A stretch of 32,553 bases of DNA from assembly GCF_004138395.1 (NCBI RefSeq), contig NZ_PRLM01000005.1, positions 1 to 32,553 on the forward strand. The letters run 5' to 3'. The notes beneath the pieces are model-generated. The model was not told the origin of the DNA. It searched no databases and saw only the letters and a list, made by a program, of their open reading frames with translations. This DNA comes from Candidatus Nanosyncoccus alces (GTDB lineage: Bacteria > Patescibacteriota > Saccharimonadia > Saccharimonadales > Saccharimonadaceae). Below are positions 14,078-20,820 of the stretch, piece after piece. How positions within the stretch are numbered: the stretch's first letter is position 1; each line of letters starts with the position of its first letter. Made by a program: the position numbers and the translations under genes.

Positions 14078-15696
14078 TGTAAATCTCTTATCTCTCGCAA
14101 TACCTTATCATATTCTTCATTGTCTTCGGATAAATTTTCTAGCTGTTCGCTGAGTTCTTTGATTCTCTGCTTTTTGGTCATGGCATTGTAACGGATTAGT
14201 AGTTCTTTGGCTTCACGTTCGTAATCAGTATTATCGGAAAGTTGGTGTTCTGAGTTAAAAATTAGTTCAAGCTCGGCGAGTCGGGTTTCGTCCTCGGGGA
14301 TTTCGAGCGGAATTTGAGTTTTGCTAACACCGCCAAAGATTTTAAGTGCCAAAAGATTGTTCTCTAATTTTCTAATGGTGTCGTTTTTAACTTCGGTCTT
14401 AGGTTTTTTAAGGTGTCTCTTAGATTGTTCTAATTTTTTATTCAATCTTTCACCCTTTTCGCGCAAAATTGACACGTCAATGTCCAATTTCTTGGCGACT
14501 TTTTCTTCGTAGCTAGCACGTTCTACCTCGTCTTTGATATAATCTAGTAGTTTTAATGCAACGTCAGAATATTTACGCTTGCCAGGAGCGGAACTTAAAT
14601 CTACGCTCTCTTCATATTTCTTAAGTAGCCATTCTACGGCGGGGACACTTTTTTGTACGGCAGCTTGCCAGAGTGCCGGATCTTTTTGGATAAGTTCGTC
14701 CGGATCTTTGGCGCCATGGTAATCAGAAATTACAGTAAGATCAATGCCTAAATCACCGGCTAGCATAATGGCGCGCTCGGTAGCCTTAACGCCGGCAGCG
14801 TCACCATCATAAGCGAGTCGGATATCCGAAGTGAGATTAGAAAGCGCTTTTATATGTTGTTCGGTCATGGCGGTACCACTTGTGGCTACGGCTTCTTTGA
14901 CGCCGGCTTGGTGAGAGGATATAACATCCATATTCCCTTCTACTATCACTACAAAACCATTGCGGCGAATAGACTCTTTAGCCTGATACAAACCAAAGAT
15001 GAAACGAGACTTATTAAAAAGTAAAGTATCGGGAGTATTGAGGTATTTTGGCTCGCCTTTGCCGAGGATGCGCGCAGTAAAACCAATGACGTTGCCGGTA
15101 GTGTCGATAAACGGCACCATCATACGGTCGCGAAACATATCTGATTTAAAACGGTTGAGTAAACCTGCTGCATCTAATTCTTCTTCCGTAAAACCGCGTT
15201 TTTTGAGTACTTCCAACAAAGCTTTGCCGCTTGGTGGCGCATAACCGATTTTGAATTCTTTGACGGTGCCTCGGTTGAGATTGCGCTGATAAAAAACGTA
15301 TTCGCAGACATTTTTACTACGAGTCAAACAGACCTGGTAATATTTTGTGGCAAGTGCTAAGGCCTCACGTGCACGAGATTTTTTACGGGAGACTTGAGGG
15401 TCACCACCACGATATTTGGTGAGGTCAACTCCAGCCTGACCGGCTAACTTTTCTAAAGCTTCGCGAAAACCGACTCCTTCTACTTCCATAATAAAAGTAA
15501 AAATATCGCCACCCTTGTTGGCGGAGAAATCATGCCAAATGCCTTTTTCAGGCGAGACCATAAAACTGGGGGTTTTGTCTACACCCCAAGGAGAGCGGCC
15601 TTTCAAATTACGGCCAGATCGTTTTAGCTCCACATACTGCCCCACCACATCTTCCACCGCTAGTCGGGATTTTATTTCCTCCTTCGCGTCTTGCAT
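14065..15696 (-). CDS. dnaG: DNA primase without zinc ligands
   Basis: 543 aa, slightly shorter than usual. The N-terminal zinc-binding domain keeps its shape (VVGQYVELKRSGRNLKGRSP, KTPSFMVSPEKGIWHDFSAN), but the four ligands are gone: CPFH is SPWG (residues 35-38) and HCFGC is HDFSA (55-59). The RNA-polymerase core and TOPRIM domain are intact: FVVIVEGNMDVISSHQAGVK with the metal-binding Glu, and RLAYDGDAAGVKA with the DxD-like site. The C-terminal helicase-contacting part is short and Lys/Glu-rich. It makes RNA primers at the fork. Its start overlaps a shared divergent promoter: TGCTATAAT ends 8 nt before the ATG. rpoD follows under its own promoter. Confidence 0.95.
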   Translation of the reverse strand: MQDAKEEIKSRLAVEDVVGQYVELKRSGRNLKGRSPWGVDKTPSFMVSPEKGIWHDFSANKGGDIFTFIMEVEGVGFREALEKLAGQAGVDLTKYRGGDPQVSRKKSRAREALALATKYYQVCLTRSKNVCEYVFYQRNLNRGTVKEFKIGYAPPSGKALLEVLKKRGFTEEELDAAGLLNRFKSDMFRDRMMVPFIDTTGNVIGFTARILGKGEPKYLNTPDTLLFNKSRFIFGLYQAKESIRRNGFVVIVEGNMDVISSHQAGVKEAVATSGTAMTEQHIKALSNLTSDIRLAYDGDAAGVKATERAIMLAGDLGIDLTVISDYHGAKDPDELIQKDPALWQAAVQKSVPAVEWLLKKYEESVDLSSAPGKRKYSDVALKLLDYIKDEVERASYEEKVAKKLDIDVSILREKGERLNKKLEQSKRHLKKPKTEVKNDTIRKLENNLLALKIFGGVSKTQIPLEIPEDETRLAELELIFNSEHQLSDNTDYEREAKELLIRYNAMTKKQRIKELSEQLENLSEDNEEYDKVLREIRDLQQSK

Positions 15697-15697
15697 A

Positions 15698-15713
15698 TGG
15701 TATAATTATAGCA
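15698..15713. promoter_or_regulatory. Single palindromic -10 shared by two divergent genes
   Basis: TATAATTATA (15701-15710) is self-complementary. It gives TGGTATAAT on the plus strand (-10 15701-15706, 8 nt before ATG 15715) and TGCTATAAT on the minus strand (-10 15705-15710, 8 nt before the dnaG ATG). The two -10 elements share two base pairs, so polymerase probably cannot occupy both at once. Confidence 0.72.
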
Positions 15714-15714
15714 T

Positions 15715-16329
15715 ATGGATAGGCAAGAGTATCTTAACCAGATTTCTGCAGTCAATCGCCCGGCAAAAAAACCGAAAAGTGGGATTTTTGCTTCGAAATT
15801 CTTCTGGGCGGGCGTAATTGGGGCCGCAGCTCTTGTGTTTATTCTTATCATAGGAGCGATTTTGGGTGGTGGTAAAACTAGCGACAAAGAAAAGCTCTTT
15901 GCTCTGATTTTGCATATTGACAACACCACAGAGGTAATAGGTGAGTATCAGTCCAATGTAAAGTCTTCTGATTTACGTTCATACAGCGCATCACTAAATG
16001 GCGTCTTGTCCAATACTAGTAAAGATTTGACTAACTACGCTGCCGAAAAATATAATTTTAAGGCTAAAGACGTAGACAAAAACATCGTGGAGGAAGAGAC
16101 CACGTCAAAGGATGGCTTGAAGTCTGAGCTGTTTGAGGCAAAAATCAACGGAGTGCTGGACCGCATTTACGCGCACAAGATGGCATACGAGATCTCCCTG
16201 ATTACTACGCGCGAGGCGCAATTGATTAGATCAGCCGGGAACGAAACACTGAAGCAAGCTTTGACAACTTCTTATAACAGCTTGGATAACTTGTATAGTA
16301 AGTTTAACGATTTTTCGGAAACTAATTAA
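15715..16329 (+). CDS. Membrane-anchored protein of unknown function
   Basis: 204 aa. A short, basic cytoplasmic N-terminus (residues 1-28) is followed by one membrane segment (about 30-52, FWAGVIGAAALVFILIIGAI, then a GGGK turn) and a helical, probably extracytoplasmic domain of about 150 residues rich in Ser, Lys and Glu without Cys. I do not recognise the family. It is divergent from dnaG, sharing one palindromic -10 region, and is predicted to be leaderless. mscL follows 18 bp downstream and is probably co-transcribed. Confidence 0.62.
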   Translation: MDRQEYLNQISAVNRPAKKPKSGIFASKFFWAGVIGAAALVFILIIGAILGGGKTSDKEKLFALILHIDNTTEVIGEYQSNVKSSDLRSYSASLNGVLSNTSKDLTNYAAEKYNFKAKDVDKNIVEEETTSKDGLKSELFEAKINGVLDRIYAHKMAYEISLITTREAQLIRSAGNETLKQALTTSYNSLDNLYSKFNDFSETN

Positions 16330-16347
16330 AGAAAGGTAAAAAAAATA

Positions 16348-16749
16348 ATGGCAAAATCTGAAGAAGCGGCAAAAATTAAAGAAAAACAAGGGCTAAAAGA
16401 AGAGTTTATCGAATTCATCAACCGTGGCTCCATGATAGACTTGGCGGTAGGTGTGGCAGTTGGGGGAGCATTCACAGCGATTGTCAATTCCCTAGTTAAT
16501 GATATAGTGATGCCCGTGGTAGGTTTATTGATTGGCGGCGTAGATTTTACCAATCTGGCGATTCGTGTACCGAATTTTTTCGGAACTGGCGACGAAGCGG
16601 TGATTGCTTATGGTAATTTTATTCAAAATGTAGTGCAATTTTTGGTAATCGCTTGGGTGATCTTTATGGTGATTAAGGCTATGAACCGGATGAATCGCAG
16701 GATAGATGCGAGAAAAGCAGCAAAAGAAGCCAAGGCTGCAAAGAAATAA
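16348..16749 (+). CDS. mscL: Large-conductance mechanosensitive channel
   Basis: 133 aa, normal length. The first helix has GSMIDLAVGVAVGGAFTAIV, the MscL pore-lining signature with the GxGxG-like packing. VNDIVMPVVGLLIGG completes it, the second membrane helix is about residues 88-110 (NFIQNVVQFLVIAWVIFMVI), and a Lys/Ala-rich cytoplasmic helix ends the protein. The pentameric channel opens under membrane tension and releases solutes on hypo-osmotic shock. The ribosome binding site is GAAAGG upstream of the ATG. It follows the unknown membrane protein at 15715. Confidence 0.96.
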   Translation: MAKSEEAAKIKEKQGLKEEFIEFINRGSMIDLAVGVAVGGAFTAIVNSLVNDIVMPVVGLLIGGVDFTNLAIRVPNFFGTGDEAVIAYGNFIQNVVQFLVIAWVIFMVIKAMNRMNRRIDARKAAKEAKAAKK

Positions 16750-16762
16750 TTATTCTCGGTGG

Positions 16763-17050
16763 CTAAGCAGTAAGGTTATAACTAAGGCGGACCAGGTCGG
16801 CAAGTTCGATGCTGGAAAGTTGGCCGGCAAGAACGATCTCTAGCCCACCGCGACCAAAATAGCGGGATTCCATGGCAGATTCGTATTTTTCTTTTAGCAA
16901 ATTGCTGAGCTTTTGATCGCAGCGGATTTCTATTGTGTTGCGATGCAAAACGAGAAAAGTGCGGCCATTTTTGAGATAAAGTTCTCGGTCTTTTTCTTTT
17001 TGAACGGTAAATTCACCAATGCCGCTTATTTTAGAAATGTCAAATACCAT
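16763..17050 (-). CDS. Short MmcQ/YjbR-like protein
   Basis: 95 aa. The C-terminal half (LKEKYESAMESRYFGRGGLE, then IELADLVRLSYNLTA) resembles the end of MmcQ/YjbR family proteins, whose fold ends with a LxELIxxSYxLV helix. The N-terminal half is shorter than usual in that family (about 115 residues). Function is unknown in the family as a whole. It overlaps the end of orn by 25 bp, with GAGGAGC 7 nt before the ATG, so it is translated from the argS-orn transcript. Confidence 0.55.
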   Translation of the reverse strand: MVFDISKISGIGEFTVQKEKDRELYLKNGRTFLVLHRNTIEIRCDQKLSNLLKEKYESAMESRYFGRGGLEIVLAGQLSSIELADLVRLSYNLTA

Positions 17051-17550
17051 TTGAGCTCCTCTATGCTACCATTAATATCGTCCAGAGCACGGTGATTTTC
17101 CGGCTTGGTAAACTTTTTATTCAGGGCATTTTCGAAATAAATTTTCCAAGCGGAAACGTCTAGCATGCGGTAGTGCAATTTTTTATCTAGCTCGGGCATT
17201 TCACGTTCTATGAATTTGCGGTCTTGATGGATGGAATTACCGGCTAGGTAAATGGTTTTGCCAAAGTTTTGGTCGATAAAATCTAGCAGTTCTTTTTCTA
17301 CTTCTTTTACTGGTTTGCCGTTTGCGTTTTGTGCAATGAGGGCGTCGCGAGTTTGGCTATTTTTTTCCCAGAAATCGCCCACCATGCGGGATTTTATAAG
17401 TTTTTCATCGACTTTTACTATGGCTTCGTATTTGGCGATTTCATTGAGTTGCATGTCTGTGGCAATGGCGGCAACTTCTAGGATCTTGTCTTTGGCTGGT
17501 TCTAGGCCAGTCATTTCTAAATCTACCCATAGTAGTTTGGCTTTTTTCAT
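17026..17550 (-). CDS. orn: Oligoribonuclease
   Basis: 174 aa, normal length. DEDDh exonuclease motifs: LLWVDLEMTGLEPAKDKILE (Asp and Glu of motif I), IYLAGNSIHQDRKFI (motif II), and HRALDDINGSIEELKWY (the His and last Asp of motif III). It degrades 2-5 nt RNA fragments to mononucleotides, the last step of mRNA decay. The ATG overlaps the argS stop (ATGTAATGA), so it is coupled to argS, and the short YjbR-like gene overlaps its end. Confidence 0.95.
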   Translation of the reverse strand: MKKAKLLWVDLEMTGLEPAKDKILEVAAIATDMQLNEIAKYEAIVKVDEKLIKSRMVGDFWEKNSQTRDALIAQNANGKPVKEVEKELLDFIDQNFGKTIYLAGNSIHQDRKFIEREMPELDKKLHYRMLDVSAWKIYFENALNKKFTKPENHRALDDINGSIEELKWYLTFLK

Positions 17551-19184
17551 TACATTTCCTCCGGGATGTTGATACCTAGAATATTTAGACCGTGGGCCAT
17601 AACATCTAGGTAGACTTTAACAAGTGTGGTGCGTTCGGCTTCCCTATCGCTGCCGGCCACAGGGCAGTGTTCGTAGAAACGCGAGAATTCTTGAGCGAGT
17701 TCGTACAAGTAGCTCGCAACTTTGTGTGGTGCCATTTCGGTAACGGCGGTTTTCAGAGTGTCACGATACTCTAAGATCTTTTTAGCAAGATTTTTCTCGT
17801 ATTCATCATAGGATGCCGCTTTTGCAGTTTTGCTACCACTCTTCTGCAAAATCTTTTTGGCGCGCACTGCTGAATATAGTAGATACGGGCCGGAATTGCC
17901 AGTCATTTTGACGGATTCTTTGGGGTCAAAGACAATATGGCCGCCCATTTTATACTTAAGAAAAGCGTATTTGGTGGCGGCAAGAGAAATAGTTTCGTCG
18001 GCAGAATGGTATTCGGCGTTCAGTTCGTCTTTGACCATATCTAGCACGTCGACAGCCTTTAAGAAGTTACCCTTTCGGGAAGACATCTTAATGTTGCCGG
18101 GTAGCTTAACTAGGCCATGAGTGAGATGGGTGGTTTTGTCTACCAGTTCTGGGGCATATTGCTCGACAGATTTTAGTACTACCTTCATATAGTCTGACTG
18201 CTCGCTGCCAGTGATGACAACGGATTTATCAAAATGATAATCTTGCCACTTAGTAAAAATGAGGCCGACATCCTTAGTCTCGTAGGTGGGGACGCCCTCT
18301 TTGTTGATAAAGACGCGAGTATGGAGGCCAAACTTTTCGCCATTAAAGATTACGGCGCCGTCTGAGATTTCGTAGACACCTTTCTCTAGCTCTGCTTTGA
18401 CTTTCTCCAGGCCGAGATCTGCCACGGTGGATTCGGGGTAAAATTTATCAAAGTTTACACCAATGTGAGCGTAAAAATCTTTGAAATAATCGTAGGATAA
18501 TTCCCTGCCTTTCCAGTAGAGTTTGGCTAGCTTGGTGCTATGGTCGTTTTCTTGATTGATTTGATAAATTTTTTTATTCAACTCGGTGATTTTGACGTGA
18601 GCCTCTACGTTGTCTTCGTAAACAGCAGTACCTTCGACGTAACACTTAGCGATGTCTTCAATGGTGAAATCTGCCGGGGATTTTTGTTCTAGAATGTAGA
18701 GGGTTTTAGCAACGTGAAGGCCCACATCGCCACCGAAATTAGCGCGAATCACCTTGGCGCCAGCATATTCAAATAGCCGGCTAATAGAATCGCCAACGAT
18801 AGATGTGTAAAGATGACCGACATGTAGCACTTTAAAAGGATTGGGGTCGCTAAATTCACAAATCACAGTTTTACCAGAATATTCGTTTGATGATATATTC
18901 TCCCTGAAATTTGTGCTAAGATTGTCAATCTGCTCAGCCAAATATTCGTCTGACAAATTAAAATTTAAGAAGCCTGGGTTCGAGGCAGTAGCATCTTGAA
19001 GGTTGGTTGCTAGCTCATTTGCGATCTCCATAGGAGACTTATGCAGCTCTTTGGCGAGTTTAAGTGGGGCGTTAGAAGAATAATCAGCATTAATATTATC
19101 TGGTGAAGGCGAAAAATCGGGCTCAAAATTGAAATCATAGAGATTTTTGATAGCATTTTTTAGCTGAGCCTGAATTTCTTGCAT
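17550..19184 (-). CDS. argS: Arginyl-tRNA synthetase
   Basis: 544 aa. Class I synthetase with the HIGH-type motif HVGHLYTSIVGD (after EFSDPNPFKVL), the KMSKS-type IKMSSRKGNFLKAVDVLD, and a C-terminal DALR anticodon-binding domain with SGPYLLYSAVRAKKIL and the ending LYELAQEFSRFYEHCPV. It charges tRNA-Arg; a tRNA-Arg gene lies about 2.7 kb away. It is predicted leaderless: -10 TATAAT (19191-19196) ends 6 nt before the ATG, and the promoter forms one arm of a perfect inverted repeat shared with tRNA-Gly. orn and the YjbR-like gene follow. Confidence 0.97.
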   Translation of the reverse strand: MQEIQAQLKNAIKNLYDFNFEPDFSPSPDNINADYSSNAPLKLAKELHKSPMEIANELATNLQDATASNPGFLNFNLSDEYLAEQIDNLSTNFRENISSNEYSGKTVICEFSDPNPFKVLHVGHLYTSIVGDSISRLFEYAGAKVIRANFGGDVGLHVAKTLYILEQKSPADFTIEDIAKCYVEGTAVYEDNVEAHVKITELNKKIYQINQENDHSTKLAKLYWKGRELSYDYFKDFYAHIGVNFDKFYPESTVADLGLEKVKAELEKGVYEISDGAVIFNGEKFGLHTRVFINKEGVPTYETKDVGLIFTKWQDYHFDKSVVITGSEQSDYMKVVLKSVEQYAPELVDKTTHLTHGLVKLPGNIKMSSRKGNFLKAVDVLDMVKDELNAEYHSADETISLAATKYAFLKYKMGGHIVFDPKESVKMTGNSGPYLLYSAVRAKKILQKSGSKTAKAASYDEYEKNLAKKILEYRDTLKTAVTEMAPHKVASYLYELAQEFSRFYEHCPVAGSDREAERTTLVKVYLDVMAHGLNILGINIPEEM

Positions 19185-19190
19185 GAAATT

Positions 19191-19222
19191 ATTATACCAT
19201 ATTTATAGGGATATGGTATAAT
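19191..19222. promoter_or_regulatory. Palindromic divergent promoter of argS and tRNA-Gly
   Basis: 12-bp perfect inverted repeat ATTATACCATAT / ATATGGTATAAT with an 8-nt spacer. The left arm is TGGTATAAT for argS on the minus strand; the right arm is TGGTATAAT for the tRNA, ending 11 nt before its first base. Confidence 0.75.
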
Positions 19223-19233
19223 AGGGGAAGTTA

Positions 19234-19308
19234 GCGGGTATCGTATAGCGGCTATTATGTATCCTTCCCAAGGATGAGATCAGGGTCCGACTCCCTGTAC
19301 CCGCACCA
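19234..19308 (+). tRNA. tRNA-Gly (anticodon CCC), CCA encoded
   Basis: 75 nt. Acceptor GCGGGTA pairs with TACCCGC, followed by ACCA. The anticodon arm is TATCC-TTCCCAA-GGATG, giving anticodon CCC. The T arm is CAGGG-TCCGACT-CCCTG. Its loop has C where U55 (the usual pseudouridine) is expected, and the D stem has one mismatch. Promoter TGGTATAAT is 11 nt upstream and a UUCG-loop terminator follows. Its 3' end plus terminator is duplicated at 20750-20787. Confidence 0.92.
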
Positions 19309-19340
19309 GTGAGTATAAACTGCCTCTTCGGAGGCGTTTT
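19303..19340 (+). repeat. tRNA-Gly 3' end and terminator, copy 1 of a 38-bp direct repeat
   Basis: Runs from the GCACCA of the tRNA through the terminator. The second copy at 20750-20787 differs at one base. The pair encloses two ASCH genes, like the ends of a tRNA-targeted insertion. Confidence 0.8.
19322..19340 (+). terminator. tRNA-Gly terminator
   Basis: GCCTC-TTCG-GAGGC stem with UUCG tetraloop, followed by GTTTT. Confidence 0.8.
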
Positions 19341-19372
19341 CCATCTGTTCTGTAAGAATTGTTCCTGCTATA

Positions 19373-19381
19373 TGGTATAAT
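19373..19381 (+). promoter_or_regulatory. Extended -10 of the small ASCH gene
   Basis: TGGTATAAT ends 6 nt before the ATG at 19388. Confidence 0.65.
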
Positions 19382-19387
19382 CATAGT

Positions 19388-19726
19388 ATGAAAACGCATG
19401 AAATGAACTTACAGCCAAAATACTTTGATTTTATTAAAGATGGCACAAAACGAATTGAGCTCCGTCTCTTTGATGAAAAACGTCAACAAATTCAGCTTGG
19501 TGATATTATTGAATTCGCTAAATCAGAAGATGAAAAATTTAAAGCAGAGGTTATTGGACTTCTTCGTTATAATACATTTAATGATTTGTTTGAAGATTTT
19601 GATATTTCAGTACTTGCCGACGAATCTATGACGAAGCAAGAATTACTTGGTGTATTGTCGGAATTTTATACTCCAGAAAAGCAAGCTGAGTTTGGAGTGC
19701 TTGGTATTAGACTGAAGTTGCTTTAG
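19388..19726 (+). CDS. Stand-alone ASCH-domain protein
   Basis: 112 aa, almost entirely one ASCH domain: MNLQPKYFDFIKDGTKRIEL (the usual opening with Lys and Glu/Arg), then RLFDEKRQQIQLGDIIEFAK and a closing FGVLGIRLKL strand. ASCH proteins have a PUA-like beta-barrel fold and are thought to bind RNA or modified nucleotides. It is predicted leaderless (TATAAT ends 6 nt before the ATG). It lies between two copies of the tRNA-Gly 3' end, beside a second ASCH gene on the other strand that it faces convergently across a bidirectional terminator. The shared domain and shared enclosure suggest they arrived together. Confidence 0.85.
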   Translation: MKTHEMNLQPKYFDFIKDGTKRIELRLFDEKRQQIQLGDIIEFAKSEDEKFKAEVIGLLRYNTFNDLFEDFDISVLADESMTKQELLGVLSEFYTPEKQAEFGVLGIRLKLL

Positions 19727-19732
19727 CTAATG

Positions 19733-19762
19733 AAAAAGACGCTCCTAACAGGGCGTCTTTTT
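19733..19762. terminator. Bidirectional terminator between the two ASCH genes
   Basis: AAAAAGACGC / GCGTCTTTTT, 10-bp stem with a 10-nt loop that can pair further, T-runs both ways. Confidence 0.88.
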
Positions 19763-19767
19763 GCTGA

Positions 19768-20595
19768 TTAGATGGTTCCGTTGAAGGCGTGCTCTCTGGA
19801 ATGGTCATTGTAATAGCCAGCATCAAGAACTTGAGTTTCTTCCCAGCCATATTTTTTGATAATTCCCGAGAATTGGTCGAGTTTATAGTCGGCGATAGTG
19901 ATGAGCGGTTTGGTTGTGCCGAGCCATTCAAAACATCTTTCAACTAAAGCGGTAGCAATACCTCGTTTCTGATACTCCGGTTTTACGAAGAGCGTGCTGA
20001 TTTTGAGTTCCGTTTCATCTTTTTTGAGAAAAGCAGTTGCAGCGATTTTGCCATCAGTATAACAAGAAATCACTTCACGCTTACCGTCAAAGATGCCGGG
20101 CACATACTTACTGTAGAAGTGGTTGCAATGCGACGGATAGTCTTCACAAATCCAATCCGTAATCATGTAGCTCTCTGCAATCATTTTTGAGAAAGTTTTA
20201 TTGCGTTCCGCTTTCAATAAGTCAGAGGCCTTCAGAAACTCAAGCGTGGGCTTCTTAGTGTTATTCGTTTTGAACCTCAATTCAAAGACATAAACGCCAA
20301 GGGATTCTTTATCTCTCGGATAGATGTCACGAAGCGTCCTGAGTGCCCCATCGAAGGTCATACCTGGAAGTGCTTTGTCTACCCCCTCTACTTCAAGCAT
20401 TCTCTTGAAGCTGTCGTAAACACTAACACGCAATACGTCGAACTCGTTTGGACCGTAGTTCTCGAAAGCAATGGTATCTCCCTGCTTTACTTTCTTGATT
20501 TGTGAGTATCCTACTCGGATTTCAAGACTCTTGCTCCCGTTTTTGAGTTGACGGAAGTATTCTTTTTTGACTCTCCAGACGTGTTTTTTCGCCAT
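19768..20595 (-). CDS. ASCH domain fused to a GNAT acetyltransferase
   Basis: 275 aa. Residues 1-110 form an ASCH domain (HVWRVKKEYFRQLKNGSKSL at the start, then VKQGDTIAFENYG and GVYVFELRF). Residues 125-275 form a GNAT domain: AESYMITDWICEDYPSHCNH, then VISCYTDGKIAATAFLKKDE, the acetyl-CoA-binding LFVKPEYQKRGIATALVERC (QxxGIG/A) and a GWEETQVLDAG end. It probably acetylates a target recognised by the ASCH part, such as a nucleotide, RNA or protein; the substrate is unknown. The mRNA has a leader of about 45 nt: extended -10 TGATATAAT at 20646-20654 and AGGAG 11 nt before the ATG, unlike most genes here. It lies inside the tRNA-repeat-flanked island. Confidence 0.85.
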   Translation of the reverse strand: MAKKHVWRVKKEYFRQLKNGSKSLEIRVGYSQIKKVKQGDTIAFENYGPNEFDVLRVSVYDSFKRMLEVEGVDKALPGMTFDGALRTLRDIYPRDKESLGVYVFELRFKTNNTKKPTLEFLKASDLLKAERNKTFSKMIAESYMITDWICEDYPSHCNHFYSKYVPGIFDGKREVISCYTDGKIAATAFLKKDETELKISTLFVKPEYQKRGIATALVERCFEWLGTTKPLITIADYKLDQFSGIIKKYGWEETQVLDAGYYNDHSREHAFNGTI

Positions 20596-20645
20596 CGTTA
20601 ATCAACTCCTTTCAATGTTCTATAGATGTTTACGCTATCTTTGTT

Positions 20646-20654
20646 ATTATATCA
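20646..20654 (-). promoter_or_regulatory. Extended -10 of the ASCH-GNAT gene
   Basis: TGATATAAT on the minus strand, upstream of a leader with AAAGGAG. An imperfect inverted repeat (GTTTAACCTATC / GATAGGATTAAC, 20677-20709) lies just upstream and may be a control site. Confidence 0.5.
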
Positions 20655-20710
20655 TAAAATTGGTAAAAATACAAGGGTTTAACCTATCGTGAGATATGAT
20701 AGGATTAACT

Positions 20711-20788
20711 ATGGTATAATAATAGAGTACGAACTCTATACAGAATCGTGCACCAGTGAGTATAAACTACCTCTTCGGAGGCGTTTTT
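20711..20788 (+). ncRNA. Candidate small RNA made of a tRNA promoter, a hairpin and a tRNA 3' end with terminator
   Basis: Extended -10 TGGTATAAT (20712-20720) predicts a start near 20727. The transcript would begin inside the inverted repeat ATAGAGT / ACTCTAT (20722-20739), then read CAGAATCGTGCACCAGTGAG and a UUCG-loop terminator ending at 20788. From GCACCA on it matches tRNA-Gly and its terminator (37/38). It looks like a tRNA locus whose body has been replaced. Transcription is inferred, and the predicted start would remove part of the hairpin. Confidence 0.5.
20750..20787 (+). repeat. tRNA-Gly 3' end and terminator, copy 2 of a 38-bp direct repeat
   Basis: Matches 19303-19340 at 37 of 38 positions. 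The single difference (G to A at 20769) removes one base pair of the terminator stem. The copies are 1,447 bp apart. Confidence 0.8.
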
Positions 20789-20820
20789 GTTTTGCTCTTA
20801 AGCAGGCCTTAGTTTTGTTT

